From Beta vulgaris subsp. vulgaris (lineage: Eukaryota > Streptophyta > Magnoliopsida > Caryophyllales > Amaranthaceae), in the NCBI RefSeq assembly GCF_026745355.1, contig NC_079206.1:32924653-32988652 (forward strand): a stretch of 64,000 bases of DNA, read 5' to 3'. Shown in pieces: positions 43,486 to 54,848 of the stretch. Under the pieces are notes generated by a model. The model was not told the DNA's origin and did no database searches. It worked only from the letters and a program-made list of their open reading frames with translations. Every line of letters begins with the position of its first letter. Within the stretch, counting starts at the first letter, position 1. Both the position numbers and the translations under genes were made by a program.

Positions 43486-44404
43486 TAAACTTGAGTTTTT
43501 TAGAGTTTTAACAACTAGTCTAGTAATACTATACTAGGAGGTTTTAGTAATTAAGTTTTAATGATGGGAAAGGTTTTTAAGCACTTTTAATAAGGGTTTG
43601 AAGTATTTTAGTAGTGCCGTAAATTTATAAAGTATTGATTATTGTGGATTTATGTGGGTTGTTTTAGGCGGAGAATTCTCTTTAGGCGACTTTTAGGGTT
43701 GTGAAAGTGGCCTCTCGATTTGTCTAAACAAGGTACGTAAATACCTATGTGATGAATGCATTAATATCATGTCCTAAGGACGAGATTTATTTAATATCAT
43801 GTATAGGGAACTTTTTTTAGTTCATATGTGAATTCTATTAAGTTGGAGTTGCATGTTTTATGCTGTTGTGTGAAACATGTTGGTTATGATATTTATAGTA
43901 TGTTTGTATGGAAGATTGATGCAAGCATATGGGATTTGAGAACTTTATTTTATTATTTATATGAGGGATTAATATATATGTTGGTCTGGATCATGATTGA
44001 ATCATCTTGTTCCCTTTGAATTATTTGATTACTTTATGAGGACTGAGGGCCTTATTTGGTAAATTGATCATTATACCTATGGAAGGTTGGTTGGTTGTTG
44101 ATTCAGGTCAACGGATAACAGAAAATTGTGGATTAAAGATGGAATTAATCTTGGGTTGTTAAGTTATTGTTGATTACCTTATCGAATCCTAAGATAAAAA
44201 TGAAAGTTTATAATTGTTTGTTGTTTATATTATTTGTCCTACTTGTAAGTCATAACAAGTGAATAAATTATTAATCATGTAAAGTGAAATGTGGATAGCA
44301 ATAGCTTTAGAATTGTTCATGTCTGAAGTGTTGGACAAGTATGAGTTGGAGTATATGGTGGTAGCTCATGGCTTTTATTGGGACCGGATTGATCACCGTG
44401 TCCT
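43486..44404 (+). repeat. Tekay-like 5' LTR, second part (copy 3)
   Basis: Continues the LTR after CACTA-3 and matches 62,860-63,780 closely (GGCGGAGAATTCT, GAAAGTGGCCTCTCGATTTG, GGAAGATTGATGCAAGCATA, GATTGATCACCGTGTCCTAT). It stops at about 44,404 in a T run. The last 600-700 bp, including the terminal AATTATCGGGGTGTTACA and the primer site, are missing. Confidence 0.8.
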
Positions 44405-44800
44405 ATTTTTATTTTTTTTTGAATCGAAATTCCAACTTCTTTTTTGTTTCTTTTGTATATTCGAAACTTATATATTAACTATTTATTTATTTATTTTAAT
44501 ACTTCTAGTTTATTTTGATTTCATTATTATTTTGTGAGAGATGGGTAGTAAAGGAAGGGCATCTAGGATAAAAATATTATATGTCTGCATTAAATCCCCC
44601 CCCCCCCACCCCCAAAAAAAAAAATATGTCTGGATTAAATAGTTAGTTAAATATGATTATATTCTTCCCTGCTATCTGTTTATGTTATTCATATGCTTTA
44701 TTATTGTTGTTTTTCTTATTGTTTATTGTTGGGATTATACACTAAGTGAGGTATCATTTATTCATAGATGGTGTGTGCTTAAGTAAACGGACCTAGAAAT
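44405..44800 (+). other. Chromovirus leader remnant
   Basis: A/T-rich, no gene. At 44,581-44,640 a 15-bp direct repeat, ATGTCTG(C/G)ATTAAAT, flanks a run of C followed by a run of A. The primer-binding site is absent. Confidence 0.4.
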
Positions 44801-45211
44801 ATGACTAATAGGGAAACTACTAGAGTAGGAAGCTACTACAACCCTATTGTACTAAGTGATGATAAGGATGATGGAGGATATGAGTCTGACTGTGATAGCT
44901 ACACTAGCATAGAAGTCATCATGCGTAGGATCCTAACAGTAGGTATGCCACACAGTGATGATGAGGTTCTTCATGAGTTTGATTGTGCTAGAGGACGGAC
45001 CAGGATGAACATCTACCATGTTGTTATGGGATCTAAGATTGATTTTGAGTCAAAAGAGGATGAGCCTTAGCCTAAGAAGATACGAAGATCTACTAGGACT
45101 AGAAGATGCTACTACTATAACACTGAGTACGTTGAAGATTTTGAAGATGAATTTTTCACTCCAGAAAAATACAATGAAATTAAGGACAGGATTGATAATG
45201 TATCTCTCTAG
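44801..45211 (+). CDS. Extra acidic ORF upstream of chromovirus gag, one in-frame TAG
   Basis: The ATG at 44,801 opens 89 codons (MTNRETTRVGSYYNPIVLSD...) to a TAG at 45,068-45,070. The same frame then stays open to 45,211 and continues with similar character (KKIRRSTRTRRCYYYNTEY, EDFEDEFFTPEKYNEIKDRI). The product would be about 135 residues, Asp/Glu-rich with a basic patch in its second half. It precedes gag by about 470 bp. I do not recognise it. It may be an additional gene of this chromovirus family or captured sequence. A single mutation could explain the TAG. Confidence 0.5.
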
Positions 45212-45676
45212 ATTACTTACCTATGTATTTATGCTTTGAGAATAAATGTTGGATAATTAGTCAAGCAATGGTTTAAATTTATTTCTTAGTATCTTTAATT
45301 TATTTAGGAAGATTTCAATATTATGGATTGGAAAAAATGTTAGTAGCATCTTTTGAGCAATAAAAAACAAATATTTAATTATCCAAGTGAGCAAAAGAAA
45401 AAAAAATAGGACGTGAATGAGAATATTTTTATTTATTTGTTATGATTGAATTTTAATTGACCCTCACATGTGTTTATTCTTGATGTGAATATAATTCATG
45501 AATGATTATATGATTGATTATAAGTTATTATGTGGTATTATGATTACTTCATGCAGAATTATACAATGATGCGATCTTGTATGGTCAAATCAAATGTTGC
45601 CTTCCTAAAGAATGACATGTAAGTTGTGTATCGAAACCTAAAGTAGAGTTAAGTTAATATCAAGTCACGTAGTAGA
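45212..45676 (+). other. Spacer between extra ORF and gag
   Basis: About 465 bp, A/T-rich, no convincing frame. A run AAAAGAAAAAAAAATAGG lies at 45,392. Confidence 0.4.
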
Positions 45677-46278
45677 ATGGCTAACAACGGTAATGATATA
45701 ACTTCTGCTATCCACCTATTGGCGGAGAAACTGACTCAAGAAGGAGCTGAGCATCCCGATTCTGCTGGGGACATGTTTGAGAGACTAGCCAAAGTTAAGC
45801 CACCATACTTTAAGGGGCAAGCTGATCCTACCTTCTTAAATAGTTGGATTAAGTTTGAAAAGATTTTTAGGGGGTGTGAACTATCCAGAGGGTTTGAGAG
45901 TAAGTCAATTTGTATTGTATATGAAAGATGAGGCTGATTTGTGGTGGAGAAAAAATAGGGCTAGACTGAATGTTGTTGAGGGATTTAATTGGGATTCCTT
46001 TGATACTGTTTTAAAAGGAAAGTTTTACCCTACTTTTATGAGGAAACAGAAGGCCCAGGAATATATCGACCTTTGGATGGGATGCATGACCATCTCTAAG
46101 TACTATAGTAAGTTCATAGCATTTTCGAGGTTTGCACCTGAGTCAGTAGCCACTGATGAGTTAAAGGCTCAAAACTTTTGAGCAAGGTTTAACTGAGGAA
46201 ATCCAGTTAGGGTTAGGTGGTGAAACTTTTTCATCTATAGACATTGTGTATGGAAGAGCAGCCCATATTTATGGTCTT

Positions 46279-47765
46279 TTGAGGTGCCCAACGGGCCGGT
46301 TTCAGGCCGAGCCGGGCCCACTATATAAATTAAACGGACCTGGCTGGATCAGGTTCCTTTAAGCCCAGCCGGAGTGCCGGACCGACCCATTTAACATATT
46401 TCATTTCAGAAGTTATCACTTTAGTTTTAAAGAGTGCCTATCAAATGCACATTCAAACCAAGATGTAGTCATGTATCCATATCCCTACATAAACACCCAC
46501 TTTTGAATAGTGAAAATATCATACAAATTAGGATAAAATAGTCTAAATTTACATTACAGAGATAAACTTGTTTAGAGCAGTATGAGAGTATTATTCTGTT
46601 CGATAGCGATTTATATTGTTCAACTAGGTATAATCAAGCCAATAGTAGGTTCGAATGTGAAATTTAGTGCTTTGATCTTTTCAATGATCTTGTCTAGCAA
46701 TTCTTTGTTGTCAGACCCTTCTTTCAACATATCTTTGGCACACCTCAGTGCAAAAAAGAAAAGAGCTTGAATCTCAATTTTCAAATAGCGCAATTCTTTG
46801 TTGTCTGACCCTTCTTTCACCATTTTGAAAGCCCTTAAGCAGCCTTTTTCAGTGTCTTCATTGTCTCCACTGTCTCAAATTTTGAAGCTATACCCTTTTT
46901 AGTGTTCAATACCAATATCATGAAACTGGACAGAGCAAAACTAGTGTAATTTCATCGAACATGTAGTAGGCATAATTCCACAAAGAAAAACACAAAGCTA
47001 TACCCTTTCAAAAACACCGAATTTGGAAGTTTAAAATCCATGGATACATTACTGATTAAGAACATTGTCCTCGATTACTTTTTGTGAGGAAAATCCGAAC
47101 AACACATTCTACAGCCAAAACGATAAAATTATTTGCAAAAAAAAAAAAAAGCTTAAGCCGATAATTAGTTAATTCAAACTTAAATTATAAACAACAAATG
47201 AGATGTACGTACCCTTGATGGCAAAAAATAGAAATTCAGGTTTTCTGATTCATTTTAATCTTCATAAGAATAGTTTCTCTCTATGGTCAATGATCCCAAA
47301 GAACACAAACTTGTCGTATTTCGTCGCAATCAATAGTATTTTTAAAAGTTTTGATTCATCTGTTCTCCAGCTTTGTTTCCCTCAAAATTTAAGCTTCTTA
47401 CGGTTTTAATTTAGGGTTAGAGTTACAGAAAATGGGGGAACGAAAAAAATCGGAGAAAAGAAGAGGAGAAAGAATTTTAGGGTTTATGATTTTGGGGGAA
47501 ATTTGGGGCAAAATTTTTTAGGGTTTAATTTTGGGGAAAAAAATAACAGAACGCGGTAATGGAAAGGAGAGAGAATAACATGATTAAACCTAGCCCTTTT
47601 ATTTTTTAGTACAACCCATTTATTTTTTAATACAACCCATTTAAAACCCAACCCTTTTCATTTTTATTATAACCCATTTTCCATCCGACCCATTTTGAGC
47701 CCAGCCCTTTTATGAACGGGCTGAGTGAGGGCTGAAAACGGACCCTAGCCCGTTGAACACCTCTA
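46279..47765. mobile_element. hAT-type element in chromovirus gag
   Basis: Ends TTGAGGTGCCCAACGGGC and, inverted, TAGAGGTGTTCAACGGGC, with the 8-bp duplication ATGGTCTT (46,271-46,278 and 47,766-47,773). GCCCGTT/AACGGGC-type motifs near both ends match hAT subterminal patterns. At 1,487 bp with no transposase it is non-autonomous. It contains a small minus-strand frame described separately. Confidence 0.9.
46620..46860 (-). other. Minus-strand coding-like fragment in the hAT element
   Basis: A frame on the minus strand contains KEGSDNKEL twice (MVKEGSDNKELRYLKIEIQA and KDMLKEGSDNKELLDKII), reflecting a direct DNA repeat about 90 bp apart (GACCCTTCTTTCA at 46,717 and 46,807). It ends with EKIKALNFTFEPTIGLIIPS. 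I do not recognise it. It may be a captured host exon with an internal duplication. Confidence 0.35.
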
Positions 47766-48171
47766 ATGGTCTTCAATCGAGGTGTGATAAGAAGAATGTT
47801 GTAGTAGGTGAGAAGATAAAGGATTTCAATGCTGGAGGAAATCAAGGGAATTTCAAGAAGAGCATATATGGGAATGGGAATTTTCAAGAAAGAAATGGTT
47901 AGGACTACAACCATAAGGGCCAGTCTGAGAGGGTTTACCATTGTAAGAGGTGCAGTATGAACCACCCTGGTAGAGACTACAATGGAGACCTAGTAACTTG
48001 TAACTACTGCTAGAAGAAGGCGCATAGGGAGTATGAGTGTTTCACCAAGCAAAAGAAAGAGCAAAATGGTAATGGGAGTGGTAACCAGATTTGGGTTCGA
48101 CCAGTCAAGAAATCAAGGTTCTAAGCCTGTAGGGTCACAGAACAATCAAGGAAGCTACATTAAGCCTAACT

Positions 48172-48635
48172 GATGAGAACAACAACCAAAATAAGGCTCC
48201 GGGTAAACTATTCGTGAGTCACAATGAAGCTAAACGATCTACCGACGTAGATTTCGATACTTTTTCAATTGACTGTTCTCGTGAAAGCGTTATTTGATTC
48301 TGGGTTGACTTATTCGTTTGTTTCGTAGAGTCTGGGATTGGTAGATTTTAAGGTGATTGATTTACCTATCAATATACCTATTGGAGAGGTTATATGTGCA
48401 CCAAGTTGTTTAAAGATTTGCGACTGAAGATAGGGGAGAGTGTATTTCCTTCTAGTTTTATAGAATTCAATTTGGGAGACTTATATGTTATTCTTAGGAT
48501 GAATTCATTGGGTTTCTACAAGGCCAAAATAGACTGTGAAGCTCAAATAGTAGTGTTGAGAAGCCGTTTGGGAAAGTTGACTTCGTATCGACGTTTTGGG
48601 AAGCCTAAGAACTTGGGGTTTTTTCTGCAATCCAA
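48172..48635 (+). pseudogene. Chromovirus aspartic protease
   Basis: The active-site block VKALFDSGLTYSFVS reads at 48,279-48,324 and runs into a stop (TAG at 48,327). The second half, 48,394-48,639, has FNLGDLYVILRMNSLGFYKA and KIDCEAQIV, the chromovirus form of the conserved protease C-terminal block. It is broken by the stop and by frame change. Confidence 0.75.
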
Positions 48636-49835
48636 GTGAAGAAGTTGATGAAGCAGAGGTGTAAGCTATTTTTCTATAGGGTGCATGGTATGAGTAAAGA
48701 GGTTGGATTGAAGATCGACGATGTTCCAATCATGAATGAGTTTATGGATGTTTTGAGTGAGATTTTGGGGATGCCGCCTACTATAGCTTTTGAGTTCACC
48801 ATAGACTTAGTTTCTGGAACCACACCTATATCGAAGGCACTTTATAGAATGGCACCTTCTGAGATGAGTGAGTTGAAGATGCAGTTAGAAGAGCTGGTAG
48901 ATAAGGGTTATATTAGGCCTAGTGTGTCGCCTTGGGGAGCTCCTATGTTGTTTGTGAAGAAGAAATATGGGAGTATGAGATTGTGCATCGACTATAGGGA
49001 GTTGAACAATGTAGCCATTAAGAACAAGTTTCCCTAGGAATGATGACCTATTTGACCAGTTTAATGGGGCAAACATGTTCTCGGAGATTGATTTGCGTTC
49101 GGGGTATCACTAGTTGAGGGTAGCAGATAAGGATATACCTAAGACTACGTTTAGGACACGTTATGGTCATTATGAGTTCACTGTAATGTCATTTGGATTG
49201 ACCTATGCTCCAGCCATATTTATGGATTTGATGAATAGTATATTCCATGAGTTCTTTTATAAGTTCATTGATGATATTATGATTTATTCAAAAAGTGAAG
49301 AAGAGCATGATGAGCACTTGAGGATTATATTGGAGACGCTTAGAAAGAATCAATTGTATGCCAAGTTCTCTATGTGCGAGTTTTGTTTAGAGAAAGTAGC
49401 ATTTTTGGGTCACTATGTGTCTAAAGAAGGAGTCTCTATAGATCCGGCTAAGATTCAAGCTGTTAGTGAGTGGCCTACTATAAATAATGTGTCAGATATC
49501 AGGAGTTTTCTAGGTCTAGCTGGCTATTATAGGAGATTTGTGAGACATTTCTCAAAGATACTGAAGCCAATGACCGATTTGATGAATAAAGAGTCAAAAT
49601 TTGATTTGAGTGAGAAGTGCGAGGAAGCTTTCCAGATTTTAAAGGAGCGTTTAACCTCTGCGCCTGTTTTGACCCTTCCTGATGGAAATGAGGGATTTGA
49701 GGTGTATAGTGATGTTTCAAAGAATGGTTTGGGATGTGTTTTGCAGCAGAATAGGAAGATGACCGCTTATGCATCACATTAGTTGAAACCGTATGAGGCT
49801 AATTACCCTACCCATGATTTAGATTTAGTTGCTAT
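48636..49835 (+). pseudogene. Chromovirus reverse transcriptase and first part of RNase H
   Basis: Frame 48,636-49,037 has [40 protein letters not shown] and [21 protein letters not shown] frameshift near 49,036 is followed by [11 protein letters not shown] with a stop at 49,111. The frame 49,114-49,782 then carries [20 protein letters not shown], the catalytic [20 protein letters not shown], and RNase H ([17 protein letters not shown], first catalytic Asp). It ends at a stop at 49,780, just before the solo LTR insertion. Confidence 0.88.
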
Positions 49836-49876
49836 TGTGCTCCCCCATAAATTTATGGATTTTATAAATATATTCT

Positions 49877-49963
<87 letters not shown>
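49877..49963. repeat. (AT)n microsatellite in the solo LTR
   Basis: Nearly pure TA repeats for about 85 bases with one break (ATATTATATA at about 49,910). The corresponding site in other LTR copies has only short TA runs (e.g. 6,050-6,061), so it expanded here. Confidence 0.95.
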
Positions 49964-49967
<4 letters not shown>

Positions 49968-50257
49968 AGTTTAAAATTATTTATTCATTTAGAAGGTTGA
50001 CAATATTGAAAGTCAAAGAAATTATTTTAAGGATTTAAGGAAGTTAAAATATTTTGTTAAGGCATGCTTTGAAAAATATTTAAAAATGCTATTTTGATTT
50101 GAAAAAGGAATTTAAATGGGCTTGAGGAATCCAAATACTAATTGGACTAGGAAAAGGGACTTCTAATGATGTTAGGATTTATTCATCAATCATATTCATC
50201 CTTCAACTCTACTTAAAACTCAATTGCCTTTTTCTAAGCCCAAAAGGAAAACATAAC

Positions 50258-50265
50258 TATAAATA
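50258..50265 (+). promoter_or_regulatory. TATA box of the Tekay-like LTR
   Basis: TATAAATA, present at the equivalent place in the 3' LTR (60,416-60,423), about 30 bp before a pyrimidine-rich presumed transcript start. Confidence 0.6.
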
Positions 50266-52445
50266 TCTTGAACCCAAATATTTTACCCACACAAATTTTC
50301 TTTCCCTCTCACAAAAGTCGGCCACCTCCTAGTCTTTTCCTCTCCTTCATGTTTTTCCTTCTCTTGTTTACTTTCTTCTCTTCCAAGAAACACTTTCTTC
50401 TTCAACGAGAAATTCTCCAACTCCATACCACCACCGCCGACCACGTGCTGCGTCGTTGCTGTTGTCCTTGGCTGGTGCTCCTTCCTTTTGTTCTTTCTTC
50501 TTGTGTTGGTTTGATTACTTTTCTTTTTCCACAAGTTTTGATTAAAGATTATGTTTTTATGTTTTGTTTTAGTACTAATTATGATTAGAAGCTTTGATTC
50601 ACTGTTTTAATGATGAATCTATGATTATATAATTTATGTATTGAAAGAATAAAAATTCATATTTTGATTATTATGTTTAAATTGGGATTTTAATTATCAA
50701 AGCATGGACTTTTAGAGTGTTAAAGATTGGAAAATCATAGCAACATGCTATAAACTATGAAGTTGATTAAACTTATGAATCTAAGCATGTTTATGTATGT
50801 TTAAAGGGAGTTTTAATAAATTATAAGTTGCTGAAATTTTAGAAAGGTTGTTTTTAATGGAGTTTTATGGATTTTAATGACTAGTATAGTAGTACTATGC
50901 TAGGAAGTATAAGTAATTGAAGTTTTAATGATAAAAACAACTATTAAATATTTTCAAAGGAGATTTAAAGTATTTTAAAGTTATTGGAATTTAGTTGGAG
51001 TACTGATTAAAAATTATATTGGTTGTTTTAGGCGAAGATTTCTCTGTAGGCGACTTCTAAAATTGTTAAAGTGGCCTATCAATTTGTCTACACAAGGTAC
51101 GTACATACCTATGTGTTGTTTAATGTAGTATCATGATTTTAGGAAGGAAAGTTATGTAGTATCATGTATAGGAACCTTGCGAGTTCATATATAATTGGTA
51201 TATGATTGGATTTTACATGTTCTATGCCTGTGTGTGAACATGTTAAGTATGAGATTTAATTATGAGATTTATATCATGTTTGTATGAAGATTGATGCAAG
51301 TATGTTGGTTGGGAACCTTATTTATTAATTAACATGGGGGGATTAAGATATTTATTAGTTTGGATCATGATTGAATCATGTGTTCCCTTATATTATTATT
51401 TTCACTACTCTATGAGGATTGTGGGCCTTATTTGGTAAGTTGATAATTTATACCTTTGAAAGGTAAGTAGGTTGTTGGCTAGGTTCAACAAATAAGAAGG
51501 ATTAGAATATAGAATGAATTAATCTTGGGTTGTAAGTTGTATGATCACTTATTTAATCCTAAGATAAAAGAAATAAAGTTGTGAATGTTTGATTATATAT
51601 TATATGTATTGCTTGTGTGTCATAACAAGTAATAATTGGTAAATCATGTAAAGTGAAACTTGGATAGTGATAAACTTTAGACTGGTGCACGTTTGAAGTT
51701 GGACAATCAGGAGTTGGGGTACATGATGAGCGTGCCATGACTTTTTCTGAGAATCGGATTGATAACGATTCTTATTTAAAAGGTTCCTCGATATCGTAGG
51801 TCATTTGGAATACGGAGTCGCGCCCGTACTTCGTCTTCCTAGGTGAAGGCTAATTTTTAGTTAGACAACTTGGTCCAATGACTATTCCATTAAAGTAATA
51901 AAAACGTTTTTAAAGTTTAGTTCAGTGAAAGTTATATGCAGATTGTTATGTTGTTATTTATCCCTGCTTAATATTTATTAGTATCATGTTAGGAATGTTT
52001 ATTTATTATTATGTAGTACTCAACTTTGCTGACTATGTGCTTTGTTTGTATGTGTTGATCATGGTTTTGCCTTATTGATCCTGTGATGACCCATTCTTGG
52101 TGAGCAGATTCTCTAGTGCATTGACATCTACGAGTGTGCAGATGATGCATCATGGGATTTTGGGAATGGAGAGCTTGTGTAGCATATTGATATATTTATA
52201 GTTTTATCGTAGATATATTTATATTTAAGTTTGGTTTGAAATTAAAGTTAACAATGTTGTTTGGTTTTAGAGTTACTTTGTTGTTTATTTTATTTCAACT
52301 CTAAAGTTAATTATATGTTTTTCGCTATAAAATTCTAAATAAGCCGATATGTTATCACACGGGCGATAATGCTTTGATGATTCTTTAGTTTTATATTTGA
52401 AAAGTATTTTTGAAAAAGAGAGAATTATCGGGGTGTTACAACTAT

Positions 52446-53640
52446 CGTGTTTGCCTTAACAATTTGGAGACATTATCTTTATGGGGCAACCTGGAAGATC
52501 TTTACCGACCATAAGAGCTTGAAGTACATTTTCACCCAGAAAGATCTCAATATGAGACAAAGGAGATGGTTAGAGTTGATCAAGGATTATGACCTAGATA
52601 TCCAGTACCATGAAGGGAAGGCGGATGTAGTTGCCGATCCTTTGAGTAGGAAGTCGAGCCATAGCATGAATGCCTTGGTAGTTCCTGCGCAATTGTGTCG
52701 AGATATGCAAAGGCTTAGCCTAGAAATTTTAAATCCTAGGGAGATCGAGGCAAGATTGAGTGCTTTATCATTGGGGTTGTCAGTTTTCAACGAGATCAAA
52801 GAGGGTCAAGTTGAAGATAAGCACCTAGATAAGATGAAGGAGAAAATGAATCACGGTAAGGAAGTCGACTTTAAGATTCACGATGATGGAAGTTTGAGGT
52901 TCAAGGGCCAGTGGTGTGTACCACAAAACTGTAATGAGCTTAAGAGACCGACTTATGGATGAAGGGCATAATACTCCATATTCCGTGCACCCTGAGGGTG
53001 ACAAGTTGTATTATGATCTTAAGGAGATCTATTGGTGGCTAAATATGAAGCTTGAGGTCGCTGAATTTGAGTCTAAGTGTCTAGCCTGTCAAAAAAGGAA
53101 AATAGATCATACGAGACCAATGGGGAAGGTTCAATCCTTAGAGGTTCCTGGATGGAAGTGGGATTCTATCTCAATGGATTTTGTGTCTGCTTTACCGGAG
53201 ACGAGAAACGACAACGATACCATTTCGGTTATTGTGGACTGCCTGACAAAGTCTGTCGTGTTCATTTCAATCAAAGAGACATAGAAGAAGAAGAAGCAAC
53301 TGGTGAAGACATATATATAGCATGTAGTTAGATTAAATAGGGTCCCAACAGATATAATTTCATATCATGATTCGAGATTCTTTTCGAAATTTTGGTAAAA
53401 GTTCAAATTGAATCTTAGGACAACATTGAAAATGGGCACTCCTTTTCACCCTACAGCTGATAGTCAGACTGGAAGAACTAACCAGACTTGGGAAGATATG
53501 TTAAGAGCGTGCACAATTGACTTCTAAGGTAGTTGGGAAGATCAATTGGACTTCATTGAGTTCTCGTACAATAATAGTTATCATGCGAGCATCAAGATGA
53601 CTCCTTTTGAGGCATTGTATGCAAGGAAGTGTAGAAGTCC
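52446..53640 (+). pseudogene. Chromovirus RNase H end and integrase
   Basis: RNase H ends with [20 protein letters not shown] and [16 protein letters not shown] (52,470-52,650). The integrase zinc region (HPEGDKLYYDLKEIYWW...CLACQKRK) is at about 52,985-53,100, in another frame from 52,916. The catalytic core shows MDFVSALPETRNDND (first Asp). The block that normally carries the catalytic Glu reads ADSQTGRTNQTWEDM (53,457-53,500), with Gly instead. There are stops at 53,282 and 53,525. Confidence 0.85.
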
Positions 53641-54206
53641 CATTTGTTGGAATGACTTTAGCGATAATATAGTTGATTCAGGCTGGAATTCAAGCTGGTC
53701 AAGATAGGCAGAAGAGTTATGCAGACTTAAAGCGAAGAGAAGATGAGTTCGCAGTAGGTGATAAAGTGTTTTTGAAAGTATCACCAACTAAGGGAGTGAT
53801 GAGATTTGGGAAAAAGGGAAAATTAAGTGCTAAATATGTTGGCCCATATGAGATTTTGCAAAGAATCGCGAAGGTAGCGTATAAGTTGGCTTTACCAATT
53901 AAGTTTAAGAAACTGCACGACGTGTTTCATATTTTCCAACTTAAGAGATATATCCCTGATGAACCCCGTGTTTTGGAGCCTGAACGAATCTAGATTCATA
54001 GTAGCCTCACATATGAGGAAATGCCTGTGAGAATTCTTGATAAAAAGGTGCGTAGTACACGCGATAAGGATGTAAATATCGTGAAAGTGCTTTGGTCAAA
54101 CCATGTTTCCGAAAAGGCAAGGTGGGAAGCCGAAGATGAAATGAACAAGAAGTATCCTGAGTTATTCCTTGAGGTGAGTTACGAGGGCATAACTCGTTTT
54201 ATTTAA
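53641..54206 (+). pseudogene. Integrase C-terminus and chromodomain of the chromovirus
   Basis: 53,673-53,993 encodes [40 protein letters not shown] and LKRYIPDEPRVLEPERI, the normal C-terminal domain, ending in a stop at 53,991. The next frame, 54,021-54,206, has MPVRILDKKVRSTRDKDVNI, VKVLWSNHVSEKARWEAEDE and MNKKYPELF, a chromodomain of the Tekay type. Chromodomains steer integration by contact with modified histones. The stop between them would make a single product impossible. Confidence 0.85.
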
Positions 54207-54460
54207 GGGGGGTTGAATGCGATAGAAATTCGCACTTTTTACCTTATTTTTATGCTCATTTTGGTGATTTGACATGTGCAAAATAAATAAATTCTCCGCA
54301 TGGAAAATGTGTTCATGAGCAACACAAGTGATTTTTAAGTTGGTAAAAGTGTGTATGTGACATAAGTATTTCTCAAACGAAAATCAAGTTAAAAACTTTC
54401 AAAAAGGTGTGAGTTTTCGTGTCAAGTTTTGGGACAAAACTTATTGTAAGAGGGATCGAC
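54207..54460 (+). other. 3' untranslated region and polypurine tract of chromovirus
   Basis: Includes AAGGGGGG at 54,206-54,213 just after the last stop, and AAGAGGGATCGAC at 54,448-54,460 abutting the LTR. Either could serve as polypurine tract; the second adjoins the LTR start inferred from the alignment of LTR copies. Confidence 0.5.
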
Positions 54461-54492
54461 AGTAATTCCACGTAAATTTATGAATTTTATAA
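54461..54492 (+). repeat. Start of chromovirus 3' LTR (copy 4)
   Basis: GTAATTCCACGTAAATTTAT then GAATTTTATAA aligns with the start of the solo LTR (TAAATTTATGGATTTTATAA). The terminal T seems changed to A. The LTR resumes after the Harbinger element at 60,118. Confidence 0.65.
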
Positions 54493-54848
54493 GGTTGCGT
54501 TTGGATACCCATATTTCATTTCAAATAGTACATTTCAATTTCGGAATTCCAATTTCCGGAATTCAATTCCAAGTCTAGTGTTTGGGAAACTTAAGAATTT
54601 CAAATTTGGAATTTCAAATTTCAATAAGTTGTTGTACAATTTCAAATGTTGAATTTCAAATTCAAATACTGTTTGGCAAACCAAGTTAAAGTTTGGAATT
54701 GTAATTCGATCCTACAACCAACAAAATAGAACTACTAATCACTAATACATAATAAAATCCAGTCTAACTTTTGCTCCTCCGGTAGATGTTTTAACATATC
54801 GAACTCATTCACCGGCCCATTCATAAACCTCTTGACAGCTTGAAGCAC

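Larger units (their letters stand above)
45677..48171 (+). pseudogene. Chromovirus gag, interrupted by a hAT element
   Basis: Starts MANNGNDITSAIHLLAEKLT at 45,677. The gag core includes FERLAKVKPPYFKGQADPTF and, after a frameshift near 45,900, DEADLWWRKNRARL and FKGKFYPTFMRKQKAQEY. The hAT element (46,279-47,765) cuts it; the frame reads across when it is taken out (HIYGL...QSRCDKKN). The second half has two Cys/His motifs near 47,940-48,050: YHCKRCSMNHPGRDY (last Cys replaced by Tyr) and CNYC.KKAHREYEC with a stop inside. A double motif of this form is typical of Tekay-type chromoviruses. Confidence 0.8.
49836..52440 (+). repeat. Solo LTR of the same chromovirus family, inside RNase H
   Basis: A 2,605-bp LTR begins TGTGCTCCCCCATAAATTTA and ends ATTATCGGGGTGTTACA. 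The flanks are GCTAT (49,831-49,835) and ACTAT (52,441-52,445), a 5-bp duplication with one change. The RNase H frame continues across the gap (LDLVAI before, [10 protein letters not shown] after). No internal genes are present, so it is a solo LTR left by recombination. This copy defines the family's full LTR. A TATAAATA box lies at 50,258-50,265. Confidence 0.88.

Noticed and set aside
54437..54460. LTR start at TGTAAGAGGGATCG
   Set aside because: It looks like a TG start, but alignment with the solo LTR and copy 2 places the start at about 54,461, leaving this as the polypurine tract.
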